Shown one piece after another: positions 52,511 to 60,986 of a stretch of DNA of 64,000 bases; within the stretch, counting starts at the first letter, position 1; every line of letters begins with the position of its first letter. A model generated the notes under the pieces. The model saw nothing but the letters and a program-made list of their open reading frames with translations, was not told the origin of the DNA and searched no databases. A program made the translations under genes and the position numbers. Origin of the DNA: UBA9611 sp965237595 (GTDB taxonomy: Bacteria > Chloroflexota > Dehalococcoidia > Lucifugimonadales > UBA3495); the NCBI GenBank assembly GCA_965237595.1, contig CBDEFY010000004.1, forward strand, positions 310,001-374,000, in the 5' to 3' direction.

Positions 52511-53932
52511 TTGACAGACATCAGATTCGGAACAGACGGATGGCGCGCCCTGATTGCCGACGAGCTCACCTTTGAGAACGTGGCCCGTTGCGCTCAGGGC
52601 CTCTGCGCCTACCTGAAAGAAGTGGGCACCGCAGACCGGGGACTGGTTGTGGGCTACGACACCAGGTTCCTATCTCCCGAGTTCGCCGAAACCGTGGCCG
52701 GGGTGTGCTCAGCCCAGGGAATCAAGGTTTTCCTGGCCAATAAGTCCGCCCCAACCCCGGTGCTGAGCTACAACGTGCTGCATCACCAGGCTGCCGGGGC
52801 GGCCATCATCACTGCCAGCCACAACCCCAGCCAATGGAACGGGTTCAAGTTCAAACCCGAATACGCAGGCAGCGCCACCCAAGAGATAACCGACCGTCTG
52901 GAAGAGTGCATCGCCCAGACCGCCGTCCCGACTAAAGTCGGGACTCATAGCGTCTCTGAGGGCCGCAACAGTGGCCTTATCGTGGACTTGGACCCGTCGC
53001 CACCGTATCTGGAGCGGATCGCCTCTCTCGTGGACCTGGCCGCAATCAAGGGCGCTGGGCTCGATGTAGTCGTGGATTCCATGTACGGGGCCGGCGGCGG
53101 GTACTTACCCTCCCTCTTGGAAGGCGGCAAGACCACCGTGAGAGAGCTCCACGGCCACCGTAACCCGGCGTTTCCCGGCATGGACCAACCTGAGCCCATC
53201 GCCCACAATCTGACCGAGATTTCGTCCCTCATCACCAAAGAGGGCGCATCGGTGGGAATCGCCCTCGACGGCGACGCCGACCGGGTGGGTATCATCGACG
53301 AGCAGGGCAGCTTCGTCACCACCCTGGACACCTTCTCTATCCTGGCCCAATACCTGTTGGAGCAGAAACAGCAGCGGGGCGCGTTGGTTAAGGGCGTGAC
53401 ATCTTCCATCGCCCTCAACAAACTGGGCGAGGCCTACGGGGTGGACGTACACGAGATGCGGGTAGGTTTCAAGAACATCGGCCCCAAGATGACCGAGGTG
53501 GATGCTCTGATGGCCGGGGAAGAAAGCGGCGGGTTCGCTTTCCGGGGCCACATCCCCGAGCGCGACGGCATCCTCAGCGGGCTGTATTTCCTGGAGTACG
53601 TGGCCACCACCGGTGACAGCCCTACTCAGTTACTGCGGCGGCTGACCAGCAAAGTCGGTCCCCACTCCTACCACCGGCGGGACATCGTATTCCAGCAGTC
53701 GGACCGGGAGAGGATACATCAAAGATTGAACATCGCCGACCTAACCGAGATTGCCGGCATCCAGATACTCGATTCGGACTCCATCGACGGCCGAAGGTTC
53801 CTAGTGGAAGACGGATGGCTGGCGGTGCGGTTCTCCGGCACCGAGCCATTGCTGCGGATCTACGCTGAGGCCGCCACTCCGGAGCTGGTGAACAAGCTGT
53901 TGGATGGGGCCATGGAGTACTTGGAAGTGTAG
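52511..53932 (+). CDS. Phosphoglucomutase/phosphomannomutase
   Basis: A 473-residue alpha-D-phosphohexomutase. It starts TDIRFGTDGWRALIADELTF; the phosphoserine loop is IITASHNPSQWNGFKFKPEY, the metal loop GIALDGDADRVGIIDEQGSF, the sugar loop MAGEESGGFAFRGHIPERDG, and the phosphate loop VRFSGTEPLLRIYAE. It interconverts hexose 1- and 6-phosphates and may serve envelope sugars or glycogen. TTG 52511 is used, with GGGGAGGAAC upstream. The frame stays open further back over metK but without homology. It ends before a repeat and a strong terminator. Confidence 0.93.
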   Translation: MTDIRFGTDGWRALIADELTFENVARCAQGLCAYLKEVGTADRGLVVGYDTRFLSPEFAETVAGVCSAQGIKVFLANKSAPTPVLSYNVLHHQAAGAAIITASHNPSQWNGFKFKPEYAGSATQEITDRLEECIAQTAVPTKVGTHSVSEGRNSGLIVDLDPSPPYLERIASLVDLAAIKGAGLDVVVDSMYGAGGGYLPSLLEGGKTTVRELHGHRNPAFPGMDQPEPIAHNLTEISSLITKEGASVGIALDGDADRVGIIDEQGSFVTTLDTFSILAQYLLEQKQQRGALVKGVTSSIALNKLGEAYGVDVHEMRVGFKNIGPKMTEVDALMAGEESGGFAFRGHIPERDGILSGLYFLEYVATTGDSPTQLLRRLTSKVGPHSYHRRDIVFQQSDRERIHQRLNIADLTEIAGIQILDSDSIDGRRFLVEDGWLAVRFSGTEPLLRIYAEAATPELVNKLLDGAMEYLEV

Positions 53933-54204
53933 TGCACCAGCAACCAGAAGAATCCCTCCACCTCGAAGGGGCATGCCTCAAAATGTCATTCTGAGGCGTC
54001 AGACGAAAAATCCCGTTGCTAACGTAGTAGGACTGACCGAGAACAAAGAGACCCCTCGGTCCACTCTGGGTGACACCAGGTGACCTACGTTGAGCAATGC
54101 ACAAACAGTTATTATCACCTTTGAGGAAACCACCTTCGATGGTGAAGGTCAGCACGGGGGCGTCTACCCTCAAATGGAGAATGTTCCGCTATTCCTAACG
54201 CCGT
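53933..54204. repeat. Intergenic repeat before the ribosomal cluster
   Basis: No gene is seen. Around 53983-54070 lies a TGTCATTCTGAGGCG...GACCCCTCGGTCC copy of the dispersed repeat also found at 9757 and 39371. The remainder is plain spacer. Confidence 0.55.
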
Positions 54205-54248
54205 AAAGACCGAAAGGCCCCGGATAAATCCGGGGCCTTTCGGTCTCT
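54205..54248. terminator. Bidirectional intrinsic terminator
   Basis: A perfect 17-base stem, GACCGAAAGGCCCCGGA (54208-54224) and its complement at 54229-54245, with loop TAAA. The flanks are AAA and TCTGCCTTT. It can end the phosphohexomutase transcript and the convergent ribosomal cluster after rpsI. Confidence 0.88.
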
Positions 54249-54276
54249 GCCTTTGGGTTGAGTTAGGAGACGGTCT

Positions 54277-54687
54277 TTACCGTTTGGTGTACTGGGGCGC
54301 TCTGCGGGCCCGCTTGAGACCGTACTTCTTGCTCTCTTTGATGCGGGCGTCCCGGGTGATGAGGCCGGCCCTGCGGAGGTTTATTTTGAGGCTGGCGTCG
54401 TAAACCACCAAAGCCCTGGCGATGCCGTGCCGGATGGCCTCAGCTTGTGAGTTCACTCCACCGCCGGCGACTTTAACCACCACACGGAACTTGTTCACGG
54501 TGTCGCTGATGCGGAAAGCCTCGTTGATGGTTTTCTGCCACGGGGCCCAGTTGAAGAACTCGTCCATGGGCTTGCCGTTGACCAGGATGGGCCCGCCGTC
54601 GTCCAGGTATAGACGTACTCTGGCGATGGAGGTCTTACGCTTGCCGGTGCCGTAGTAATAGGTCTGGTTGGCTTCAGCTTGTACCAA
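54277..54687 (-). CDS. rpsI: 30S ribosomal protein S9 (uS9)
   Basis: A 136-residue small-subunit protein. It starts MVQAEANQTYYYGTGKRKTS and has the IARVRLYLDDG strand, the GGGVNSQAEAIRHGIARALV core and the conserved basic tail YGLKRARRAPQYTKR that reaches the P-site tRNA. It is the last gene of the cluster, 8 bases after rplM, and is followed by a strong terminator. Confidence 0.97.
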   Translation of the reverse strand: MVQAEANQTYYYGTGKRKTSIARVRLYLDDGGPILVNGKPMDEFFNWAPWQKTINEAFRISDTVNKFRVVVKVAGGGVNSQAEAIRHGIARALVVYDASLKINLRRAGLITRDARIKESKKYGLKRARRAPQYTKR

Positions 54688-54695
54688 GGTAAGTT

Positions 54696-55160
54696 CTATC
54701 CTCCATCCGATACGGGGGTTCCGGCCGCTACGGGGGTTCCGGTTACTTGAGCCTCATGGGGATGGTCCGGGCCGCTGTAAACCTTGAGCCGGCGCATCAT
54801 CTGCCGTCCCATGTGATTCTTGGGCAGCATGCCTTTTACCGCTAACTCCAGCACCCGGTCTGGCCGGGACTTCATCATCTCCCTGAGGCGGAACGTCTTG
54901 AGGTTTCCCACGTACCCGCTGTGCCGGTAGTACATCTTCTGGTCCAATTTGTTCCCGGTAACCCGCAGATCGGCCGCGTTGGTCACCACCACGAAATCTC
55001 CGGTGAGGGCATTGGGGGTATAGGCGGCTTTGTCCTTGCCTTGGAGGGCGATGGCGATGTTCCGCGCCAGGCGGCCCAGAGTTTGACCTTGGGCGTCAAT
55101 CACGCGCCACCTTTCGGCGGTCTCACCAGGCTTGGCAAAGTATGTGCTAGTTCGTTTCAT
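54696..55160 (-). CDS. rplM: 50S ribosomal protein L13 (uL13)
   Basis: A 154-residue large-subunit protein: RWRVIDAQGQTLGRLARNIA, YYRHSGYVGNLKTFRLREMM and VKGMLPKNHMGRQMMRRLKV. After the usual end (YSGPDHPHEAQ) it carries a short low-complexity tail, VTGTPVAAGTPVSDGG. Its ATG lies inside the 3' end of truA (14-base overlap), which ties the translation of the two genes. Confidence 0.97.
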   Translation of the reverse strand: MKRTSTYFAKPGETAERWRVIDAQGQTLGRLARNIAIALQGKDKAAYTPNALTGDFVVVTNAADLRVTGNKLDQKMYYRHSGYVGNLKTFRLREMMKSRPDRVLELAVKGMLPKNHMGRQMMRRLKVYSGPDHPHEAQVTGTPVAAGTPVSDGG

Positions 55161-55989
55161 CTTCCACTTTTCCGGTGTTGGGTCCGATTCTTATGGGACT
55201 CGGGTATTTTACACTAATTAAACAGAGCCCGTGGGCAGGAAGCAGAGGAGTCTCGCCTGCGGCGCCTGCCAGCGCCTGAGTCACCCGCTCCAATGGGTAT
55301 TTTCCTCTTCCTATCTCCGTCAGTAGTCCGTTAGCTTTCCTTATCTGCTGCTTCAAGAAGCCGTTGGCTTCACACTCAATCACTATGCTGTCTCCGACCC
55401 TTTCCACTTCCCAACGCTTCACATCCCTGACCGCGCTACGGTCTTTGGGGTGTCCCACAGCCAGAGCCCGGAAATCGTGGGTCCCCACCAGGAGTTGGGC
55501 CGCCTCCGCCATCTTCTCGGTGTCCAGACACTCCTTTATCCAGAGTTGAGTGTGCCGCCGCAACGGCGAGGGCGCAGGCCGGTTCAATATACTGTATTGG
55601 TAGGTCCTGCTCAGGGCGCACCGCCGGGAATCGAACACTTCGTCAACCCGGTAAGCCTCAAGGACATTGATGTCCTCGGGCAGGTGAAAGTTCATCGCGG
55701 GCGCGAATCTTTCCAGGGGATGCCGGGTGCTGGTCAGGAAGTCGACCACCTGGCCTTTGGCATGGGCCCCGGAATCAGTGCGGCTGGCGCCCCTGATCCT
55801 GGTCTCCTGGCCCGTGAACCGGGCCAGGGCCTTTTCCAACTCCCCTTGTATGGTCGCCTGGCCGACTTGTAGTTGGAAACCGGCGTACTTCGTTCCCTGG
55901 TATTCAACTAGAAGGGCGGCCCGCCAAGGGTGCCCGCCCGTTCCTCTGTCTGACTCGACGTCTGGGTTATGGACTTTGCCTTCTTCTAT
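55147..55989 (-). CDS. truA: tRNA pseudouridine(38-40) synthase (start codon unclear)
   Basis: The enzyme makes pseudouridine at tRNA positions 38-40. The catalytic Asp loop is GASRTDSGAHAKGQVVDF, preceded by ALLVEYQGTKYAGFQLQ, the conserved first strand. Downstream are SRRCALSRTYQYSILNRP and QIRKANGLLTEIGRGKYPLE. The conserved first strand lies upstream of the first canonical initiator (TTG 55839). Reading back in frame, no ATG, GTG or TTG appears before the TAG at 55992-55990; the first sense codon after it is ATA (55989-55987). The start is therefore a rare codon, or the sequence has an error. With ATA the protein has 280 residues, near the family norm. AGAAGAAGG lies just downstream of the ATA, which is odd. 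Confidence 0.8.
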   Translation of the reverse strand: MEEGKVHNPDVESDRGTGGHPWRAALLVEYQGTKYAGFQLQVGQATIQGELEKALARFTGQETRIRGASRTDSGAHAKGQVVDFLTSTRHPLERFAPAMNFHLPEDINVLEAYRVDEVFDSRRCALSRTYQYSILNRPAPSPLRRHTQLWIKECLDTEKMAEAAQLLVGTHDFRALAVGHPKDRSAVRDVKRWEVERVGDSIVIECEANGFLKQQIRKANGLLTEIGRGKYPLERVTQALAGAAGETPLLPAHGLCLISVKYPSPIRIGPNTGKVEDETN

Positions 55990-56017
55990 CTAACTAATAC
56001 CTCTGATACCTGCTGCA

Positions 56018-56371
56018 CTAGACCAACTCGATGATTGCCATCTCCGCGGCGTCCCCGTTGCGCGGTCCTAATTTCATGATCCTGGTGTAACCGCCGGCGC
56101 GTTGGGAGTAACGGACGGCAACGACGTCGAACACCTTTTTGACCACGCCGGTGTTGGGAACTTGGGCCAGGGCCAATCGGCGGTGATGCAGACTCCCCTT
56201 CTTTCCGTGGGTGATTAGTTTCTCCGCCATCACCCGGGTTTCCTTGGCCTTGGCCAAGGTGGTGGTGATGCGTTCGTGGGTGATAAGTTCCGCGACCAAA
56301 CCCCGCAACAATGCAACGCGTTGGTCCCGGTACCGGCTGAGTTTCCTGCCGGCAATTCTGTGGGAGGCCAT
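56018..56371 (-). CDS. rplQ: 50S ribosomal protein L17 (bL17)
   Basis: A 117-residue protein with the bL17 start RKLSRYRDQRVALLRGLVAE, LITHERITTTLAKAKETRVM, and the C-terminal YTRIMKLGPRNGDAAEMAII. It follows rpoA by 2 bases, as in the alpha operon of many bacteria, and is translated with it. About 30 bases separate it from truA. Confidence 0.97.
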   Translation of the reverse strand: MASHRIAGRKLSRYRDQRVALLRGLVAELITHERITTTLAKAKETRVMAEKLITHGKKGSLHHRRLALAQVPNTGVVKKVFDVVAVRYSQRAGGYTRIMKLGPRNGDAAEMAIIELV

Positions 56372-56373
56372 GG

Positions 56374-57537
56374 CTAACTGTCCTGCCCTTCGTCGTCGCC
56401 GGTCTCACCGTCATCGCCGCTGGCGTCTTCGTCCAAGTATTCGCCCGGGTCTTCAACGGACATACCCGGAGCTTCAGCAGACGAGCCGGACGCCACTTCA
56501 TCGCCGCCCATGAGTTCACCCAGGTCTTCGGGCGAGATGTCGGGCACGGTGCCCTCGGCGCCGTCCGACGGATCAGTGACACCGTGTTCGGCCAGTTTCT
56601 CTTGTAATTCGACCAGAGATTTCTCGCCGAAGTTGCGAATCTTGAGCAACTCGTCGTCGGACATCTCCAGCACTTCGCCCACTTTCGAGATGTGGGAACG
56701 TTTCAAGCAGTTGAGCGTCCGTGGAGACAATTCCAATTTCTCGATGGGCGTCTGGTAAATCTCCGGCGAAACGACCAGAGGCGCCCGGTCGGTGCCCTCC
56801 TCAGCAACCCTGTTGAGGTTGCTGAACAGGAAGAAATGGTTCACCAGGTTTTCCGCCGCCTGTTGGATTGCTTCCACAGCCTTGATGGTGCCGTCGGTCC
56901 AGACCTCCATCACCAGACGCTCGTAGTCCGTGACTTGGCCGACCCTGGTGCGCTCAACATTGTAGTTGACTTTGCGCACGGGGCTGAAAACTGCGTCCAC
57001 GGGCAAGACGCCCACGGGCAGGTTGGCGGTCCCATCGCTCTGGACCGCAGGTTGGTAACCCACGCCCTGCTCGACGTTGAACTCGATGGACAGATGGGCA
57101 TCATCGGAGTCTAGGGTCGCCAGGTGCAGCTCGGGATTCACAATCTCGAAGTCGCTGGACGTGGAGATGTCCCCCGCGCACACCCGGCCTTCACCCGTGA
57201 CGTCCAGGCGCATCTTCCCTGCCCGGTCCGACTGGGAGCGTATCCGGATGCGCTTGACGTTGAGGAGGAGTTCCATGACCTCCTCTTTGACGCCGGGAAT
57301 GGCGGTGTATTCGTGGACCACGTCATCAATCTTCACCCACGTGATGGCGCTGCCGTTGGTGGAACTGAGCAGTATCCTCCGGAGAGGGTTCCCAATGGTC
57401 AGCCCAAAACCGCGCGGCAACGGCTCGACGGCCACCTTGCCGTAGGTGTCTTCTGATTCCATGACCCGGATGTCGGGTTTTATTGTTTCTGCGCCAGCCT
57501 CCGGCGTACCCGGAGTTAGAATTAAGGTGTCCAACAT
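56374..57537 (-). CDS. rpoA: DNA-directed RNA polymerase subunit alpha
   Basis: A 387-residue subunit. The N-terminal dimerisation domain (YGKVAVEPLPRGFGLTIGNP, LRRILLSSTNGSAITWVKID) and the C-terminal UP-element/activator domain (PIEKLELSPRTLNCLKRSHI, KIRNFGEKSLVELQEKLAEH) are normal. After residue 325 or so it has an acidic tail of about 60 residues (GELMGGDEVASGSSAE, DEDASGDDGETGDDEGQDS) that most alpha subunits lack. It sits between rpsD and rplQ as in the standard alpha operon. Confidence 0.97.
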   Translation of the reverse strand: MLDTLILTPGTPEAGAETIKPDIRVMESEDTYGKVAVEPLPRGFGLTIGNPLRRILLSSTNGSAITWVKIDDVVHEYTAIPGVKEEVMELLLNVKRIRIRSQSDRAGKMRLDVTGEGRVCAGDISTSSDFEIVNPELHLATLDSDDAHLSIEFNVEQGVGYQPAVQSDGTANLPVGVLPVDAVFSPVRKVNYNVERTRVGQVTDYERLVMEVWTDGTIKAVEAIQQAAENLVNHFFLFSNLNRVAEEGTDRAPLVVSPEIYQTPIEKLELSPRTLNCLKRSHISKVGEVLEMSDDELLKIRNFGEKSLVELQEKLAEHGVTDPSDGAEGTVPDISPEDLGELMGGDEVASGSSAEAPGMSVEDPGEYLDEDASGDDGETGDDEGQDS

Positions 57538-57544
57538 GGACCAA

Positions 57545-58171
57545 CTACCTCGAATAAAACTCTACGATTAGCCTTGAATCTACTATTGCCTGCAGGTCTT
57601 CATCGGCAGGCAAGGACACGACGGTACCGGCCATTTCACCCTGGTCCAGGCTCATCCAAGCGGGAACGGGCCGCTTGGGTATCCCGTCGATACGTCGCGC
57701 ATAAAAGTCGGTCCCTTTATCCGTTTCCTTCCAGGAGATTACGTCTCCGGGCTTGACCAGATAGGAGGGCACGTCCGTCTTGAGGCCGTTGACCCGGAAG
57801 TGGCCGTGGAGCACAATCTGCCGGCCCTGTTTCCTGGAGTCGGAGAAGCCCAGTTGGAACACCACATTGTCCAGACGGCGCTCCAACGTACGCAGCAGGT
57901 TCATTCCGGTCACTCCCGGGGTGTTGAACGCGTCGGTCATGTAGCGGCGGAACTGGCCTTCCAGGACGCCATAGATGTACTTGGCCTTCTGCTTTTCCAG
58001 CAGGTGCACGGCGTAGTCCGAGGGCCTTCTGCGGCGGCGGGACACGTCGCCGGGGGGGTTGCGGCGCTTTTCAAAGGCGCAGCGGGGCGTGAAACACTTG
58101 TCGCCCTTCAGGAATAGCTTTTCACCGGACCGCCGGCAGAGGCGGCAGGAGGGTCCTGTATATCTTCCCAT
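57545..58171 (-). CDS. rpsD: 30S ribosomal protein S4 (uS4)
   Basis: A 208-residue assembly protein. It retains a zinc-site set of cysteines at the N terminus (CRLCRRSGEKLFLKG and CFTPRCAFEKRR), the C+ form found in many bacteria. FRRYMTDAFNTPGVTGMNLL, LERRLDNVVFQLGFSDSRKQ and the S4 RNA-binding part (VLHGHFRVNGLKTDVPSYLV) follow. In other bacteria S4 also represses its operon; nothing specific can be shown here. It lies 7 bases before rpoA. Confidence 0.97.
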   Translation of the reverse strand: MGRYTGPSCRLCRRSGEKLFLKGDKCFTPRCAFEKRRNPPGDVSRRRRRPSDYAVHLLEKQKAKYIYGVLEGQFRRYMTDAFNTPGVTGMNLLRTLERRLDNVVFQLGFSDSRKQGRQIVLHGHFRVNGLKTDVPSYLVKPGDVISWKETDKGTDFYARRIDGIPKRPVPAWMSLDQGEMAGTVVSLPADEDLQAIVDSRLIVEFYSR

Positions 58172-58181
58172 CGGTTTGGAG

Positions 58182-58565
58182 TTACACTCTCCTTCGTTTT
58201 GGCGGGCGGCACCCGTTGTGGGGGATGGGTGTCACGTCCCGGATACTGGTTACGAATAGTCCTGCACCCTGCAGAGAGCGGATGGCTGCCTCCCGTCCCG
58301 CGCCAGGCCCCTTGATGAGCACGTCTATCTGGCGAAGGCCTGAGTCCATACCCTTGCGGGCTGCCTGCTCCGCAGCACGCTGGGCGGCGAAGGCGGTGCC
58401 CTTGCGGGAACCCTTGAAGCCAACGGTCCCGGCGCTGGCCGAGGCAATCACGTTGCCCTGTGGGTCAGTAAGGCTCACTAACGTGTTATTGAACGTGGAG
58501 TAGATATACGCCCGTCCCTGGGGCACAGAGAGGCGCTCGCGGCGCCTGGTCCTGGGTCTAGCCAT
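58182..58565 (-). CDS. rpsK: 30S ribosomal protein S11 (uS11)
   Basis: A 127-residue protein: AYIYSTFNNTLVSLTDPQGN, SAGTVGFKGSRKGTAFAAQR, and the C-terminal IRDVTPIPHNGCRPPKRRRV with the usual PHNGCRPPK loop. It lies 10 bases before rpsD and 27 bases after rpsM. Confidence 0.97.
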   Translation of the reverse strand: MARPRTRRRERLSVPQGRAYIYSTFNNTLVSLTDPQGNVIASASAGTVGFKGSRKGTAFAAQRAAEQAARKGMDSGLRQIDVLIKGPGAGREAAIRSLQGAGLFVTSIRDVTPIPHNGCRPPKRRRV

Positions 58566-58592
58566 AAATTATTCTCACTCAACTCGAACTGC

Positions 58593-58985
58593 TTACTTCT
58601 TCCCACCGGTGCGCCTGCCGCGGCCGGCAACCGTGCGGCGAGGGCCCTTGCGGGTGCGGGCGTTGGTCTTGGTGCGCTGACCTGCCACAGGCAGGTTCCT
58701 GCGGTGGCGCGAACCCCGGTAGGAGCCAATCTCAATCAACCGGCGAATGTTCTGGTTGACTTCCCGGCGAAGGTCGCCTTCCGAGATGTAGTCTCGGTCC
58801 ACCAGTTCCCTGATGCGGTCGACTTGCTCGTCGGTTAGCTCATTCATCCGCGGGGGAATGACCGGGTCCAAGTCGGCTTTGATCAGGATCTCTTGGGCAA
58901 TCTTGGGGCCTATGCCATAGATGCTTCGGAGGGCTACGTGAGCCCTCTTCCGGTCAGGAACGTCTACTCCAGCGATACGGACCAC
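58593..58985 (-). CDS. rpsM: 30S ribosomal protein S13 (uS13)
   Basis: A 130-residue protein: RIAGVDVPDRKRAHVALRSI, YGIGPKIAQEILIKADLDPV, and the tail RGSRHRRNLPVAGQRTKTNA, RTRKGPRRTVAGRGR. It contacts the P-site tRNA. It starts 47 bases after rpmJ. Confidence 0.97.
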   Translation of the reverse strand: MVRIAGVDVPDRKRAHVALRSIYGIGPKIAQEILIKADLDPVIPPRMNELTDEQVDRIRELVDRDYISEGDLRREVNQNIRRLIEIGSYRGSRHRRNLPVAGQRTKTNARTRKGPRRTVAGRGRRTGGKK

Positions 58986-59032
58986 TCCGGACCTCCTTTA
59001 ACTGTCCCCGTCTACCTAAATAAAGTTTCTGG

Positions 59033-59146
59033 TTAACCCTGCCGTTGGGAGTGCCTGGGGTTGGAACAGATTATCCTGACCACGCCCTTGCGCTTGATGA
59101 CACGGCAGTTGTTACACCTGGGTTTAACCGATGCTGATACTTTCAC
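59033..59146 (-). CDS. rpmJ: 50S ribosomal protein L36 (bL36)
   Basis: A 37-residue zinc-ribbon protein too short for most gene finders. It reads KVSASVKPRCNNCRVIKRKG then VVRIICSNPRHSQRQG, giving the four ligands C, C, C and H of the zinc-binding (C+) form. GTG 59146 is the start. It sits in its usual place between infA and rpsM. Confidence 0.95.
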   Translation of the reverse strand: MKVSASVKPRCNNCRVIKRKGVVRIICSNPRHSQRQG

Positions 59147-59177
59147 GACTAACGCCCTTGAGCTACTTGAACCTGGG

Positions 59178-59396
59178 CTATTTGAATCGGTAGGTTATGC
59201 GGCCCCGGGTCAGGTCGTATGGAGAGAGCTCCACCAACACCCGGTCGCCGGGCAACACCCGGATAAAGTGCATTCTGATTTTGCCGGAGACGTGGGCCAA
59301 AACCTCGTGGTCGTTGGGTAATTCCACGCGGAACATACCGTTGGGCAGGGCCTCCTTTACGCTGGCCTCCACCTCGATCGCCTGTTTCTTTGCCAT
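59178..59396 (-). CDS. infA: Translation initiation factor IF-1
   Basis: A 72-residue S1-fold protein: AIEVEASVKEALPNGMFRVE, EVLAHVSGKIRMHFIRVLPG and VELSPYDLTRGRITYRFK. ATG 59396 gives the normal length; the longer upstream frame (14 more residues) has no homology. AAGAGGAC precedes it. It lies 49 bases after map. Confidence 0.96.
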   Translation of the reverse strand: MAKKQAIEVEASVKEALPNGMFRVELPNDHEVLAHVSGKIRMHFIRVLPGDRVLVELSPYDLTRGRITYRFK

Positions 59397-59445
59397 AAGT
59401 CCTCTTGAATTCGGATTTGTGTCCGCCCCGGGATTCACGCCGGGA

Positions 59446-60252
59446 CTAGCTATGGACGGTCAGGATCTCCGGTCCGTCCTCGGTTATTGCTATTGAATGT
59501 TCGAAGTGGGCCGACAGTTTGCCGTCGGCGGTAATCACGGTCCACTCATCATCCTGTATCTTGGTATGCCAGTCCCCCATGTTGAACATGGGCTCGATGG
59601 CGATGCACATCCCAACGCGGAGCAATGGGCCCATGCCCGCCTGCCCATAGTTGGGCACCTGGGGGTCCTCGTGCAGGAACCGGCCTACGCCGTGTCCCAC
59701 GAACTCCCGCACCACGCCGTAGCCCCGGATCTCGCCGTAGCCCTGCACCGCGGCGCCGATGTCTCCGATCCGGCCACCGGGCAGGGCCGCCTTGATGCCC
59801 TCTTCCAGGCCTAGACGAGTGTCATCCATCAAGGCGGTCACTTCCGGCGCCACTTGGCCCACCGCTATGGACACCGCAGCGTCGCCAATCATGCCTTCAA
59901 TCGTCGCCCCTACATCTACCTTGACGATATCGCCTTCTCGAAGCACCCGTTTGCCAGGAATCCCGTGGACAATCTCTTCATTCACCGATGTGCAGATGCT
60001 GGCTGGGAACCCCCGGTAACCCATAAACGTGGGTTTGGCGCCCTGCCGGGTAATCTCTTTGTACGCAATCTTGTCCAGGTCCTTGGTGGTTATTCCCGGT
60101 TCCACCGAGGCCTTTAAAAGGTCAATCGCCGCGCCTACAACCGCCCCCGCACGGCGCATAGAATCTAGCTCCTGGGGAGACTTAATCGTAATCCCCCCCG
60201 AGTAGATGGACGCCGAGTTGGAAGCGGTCTCATGTTTTCGGCCGCGATTCAC
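59446..60252 (-). CDS. map: Methionine aminopeptidase
   Basis: A type I enzyme of about 268 residues that removes the initiator Met. The five metal ligands can be seen in IVKVDVGATIEGMIGDAAVS (two Asp), FVGHGVGRFLHEDPQVPNY (His), CIAIEPMFNMGD (Glu) and FEHSIAITEDG (Glu). The substrate His is in ICTSVNEEIVHGIPGKRVLR. GTG 60252 is the start given; the first 20 residues are not conserved, so a later start is possible. It lies between adk and infA as usual. Confidence 0.95.
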   Translation of the reverse strand: MNRGRKHETASNSASIYSGGITIKSPQELDSMRRAGAVVGAAIDLLKASVEPGITTKDLDKIAYKEITRQGAKPTFMGYRGFPASICTSVNEEIVHGIPGKRVLREGDIVKVDVGATIEGMIGDAAVSIAVGQVAPEVTALMDDTRLGLEEGIKAALPGGRIGDIGAAVQGYGEIRGYGVVREFVGHGVGRFLHEDPQVPNYGQAGMGPLLRVGMCIAIEPMFNMGDWHTKIQDDEWTVITADGKLSAHFEHSIAITEDGPEILTVHS

Positions 60253-60328
60253 TTTGTGTATTCTACTCCCGATTGATTTCCTTGGGAACCCGATGGATTA
60301 TAACTATTATTCGACTCTGCCGCACCGT

Positions 60329-60985
60329 TTAGGCGCCCAAGGCCCCCATGACCTGTCTGTTGACCTCATCAACGGTGTTGTCGCCCGGGATGTCCACCAA
60401 GACCCCCCGTTCCCGGTAGAAGCCGAGCACAGGAATGGTTTCCTCGTTATAGACCTCGATCCGTTTTTTTACCGTCTCCGGACTGTCGTCGTCCCGCTGG
60501 TAGAGTTCCCCGCCGCATTGGCCGCACTTCTTGGCGGCGGCGTCCTCGCCTTCAACCATGGAGTAGGGCGCCTGGCAGTCGCGGCAGACTAACCGGCCGC
60601 CCAACCGGCGCAGCAACTCCGGTTTGGAGACGTCGAGATGAATCACCTTATCCAGGTCCCGGGATTTGGCAGCCAATGCCTCCTCCAGTGCGTGGGCCTG
60701 GTTGGGGTTCCTGGGGAACCCGTCCAGGATGAACCCTTCGTCGTTCGGGACGGACATCACCTTGTCCAGAATGATGTCGATTGTCACTTCGTCGGGGACC
60801 AATTCCCCCTTGTTCAAGTACTCCTTGGCCCGCAGGCCAAGGGGCGTTCCCTTTCCCAGGTGGTGACGGAATAGGTCTCCCGAACTGATGTGGGCAACTT
60901 TCAACCGGTCCCGCAGCAGTTGGGCCTGGGTGCCTTTCCCGGCGCCGGGGGGCCCAAACAACACCAATCTAAGTCCCTGGGCCAT
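60329..60985 (-). CDS. adk: Adenylate kinase
   Basis: A 218-residue long-type kinase that balances ATP, ADP and AMP. The P-loop is LFGPPGAGKGTQAQLLRDRL. The lid is the zinc type, with C-x2-C at CRDCQAPYS and C-x2-C at KKCGQCGGELYQRDDD. AMP-site GFILDGFPRNPNQAHALEE is typical. It starts one base after secY ends. Confidence 0.97.
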   Translation of the reverse strand: MAQGLRLVLFGPPGAGKGTQAQLLRDRLKVAHISSGDLFRHHLGKGTPLGLRAKEYLNKGELVPDEVTIDIILDKVMSVPNDEGFILDGFPRNPNQAHALEEALAAKSRDLDKVIHLDVSKPELLRRLGGRLVCRDCQAPYSMVEGEDAAAKKCGQCGGELYQRDDDSPETVKKRIEVYNEETIPVLGFYRERGVLVDIPGDNTVDEVNRQVMGALGA

Positions 60986-60986
60986 G

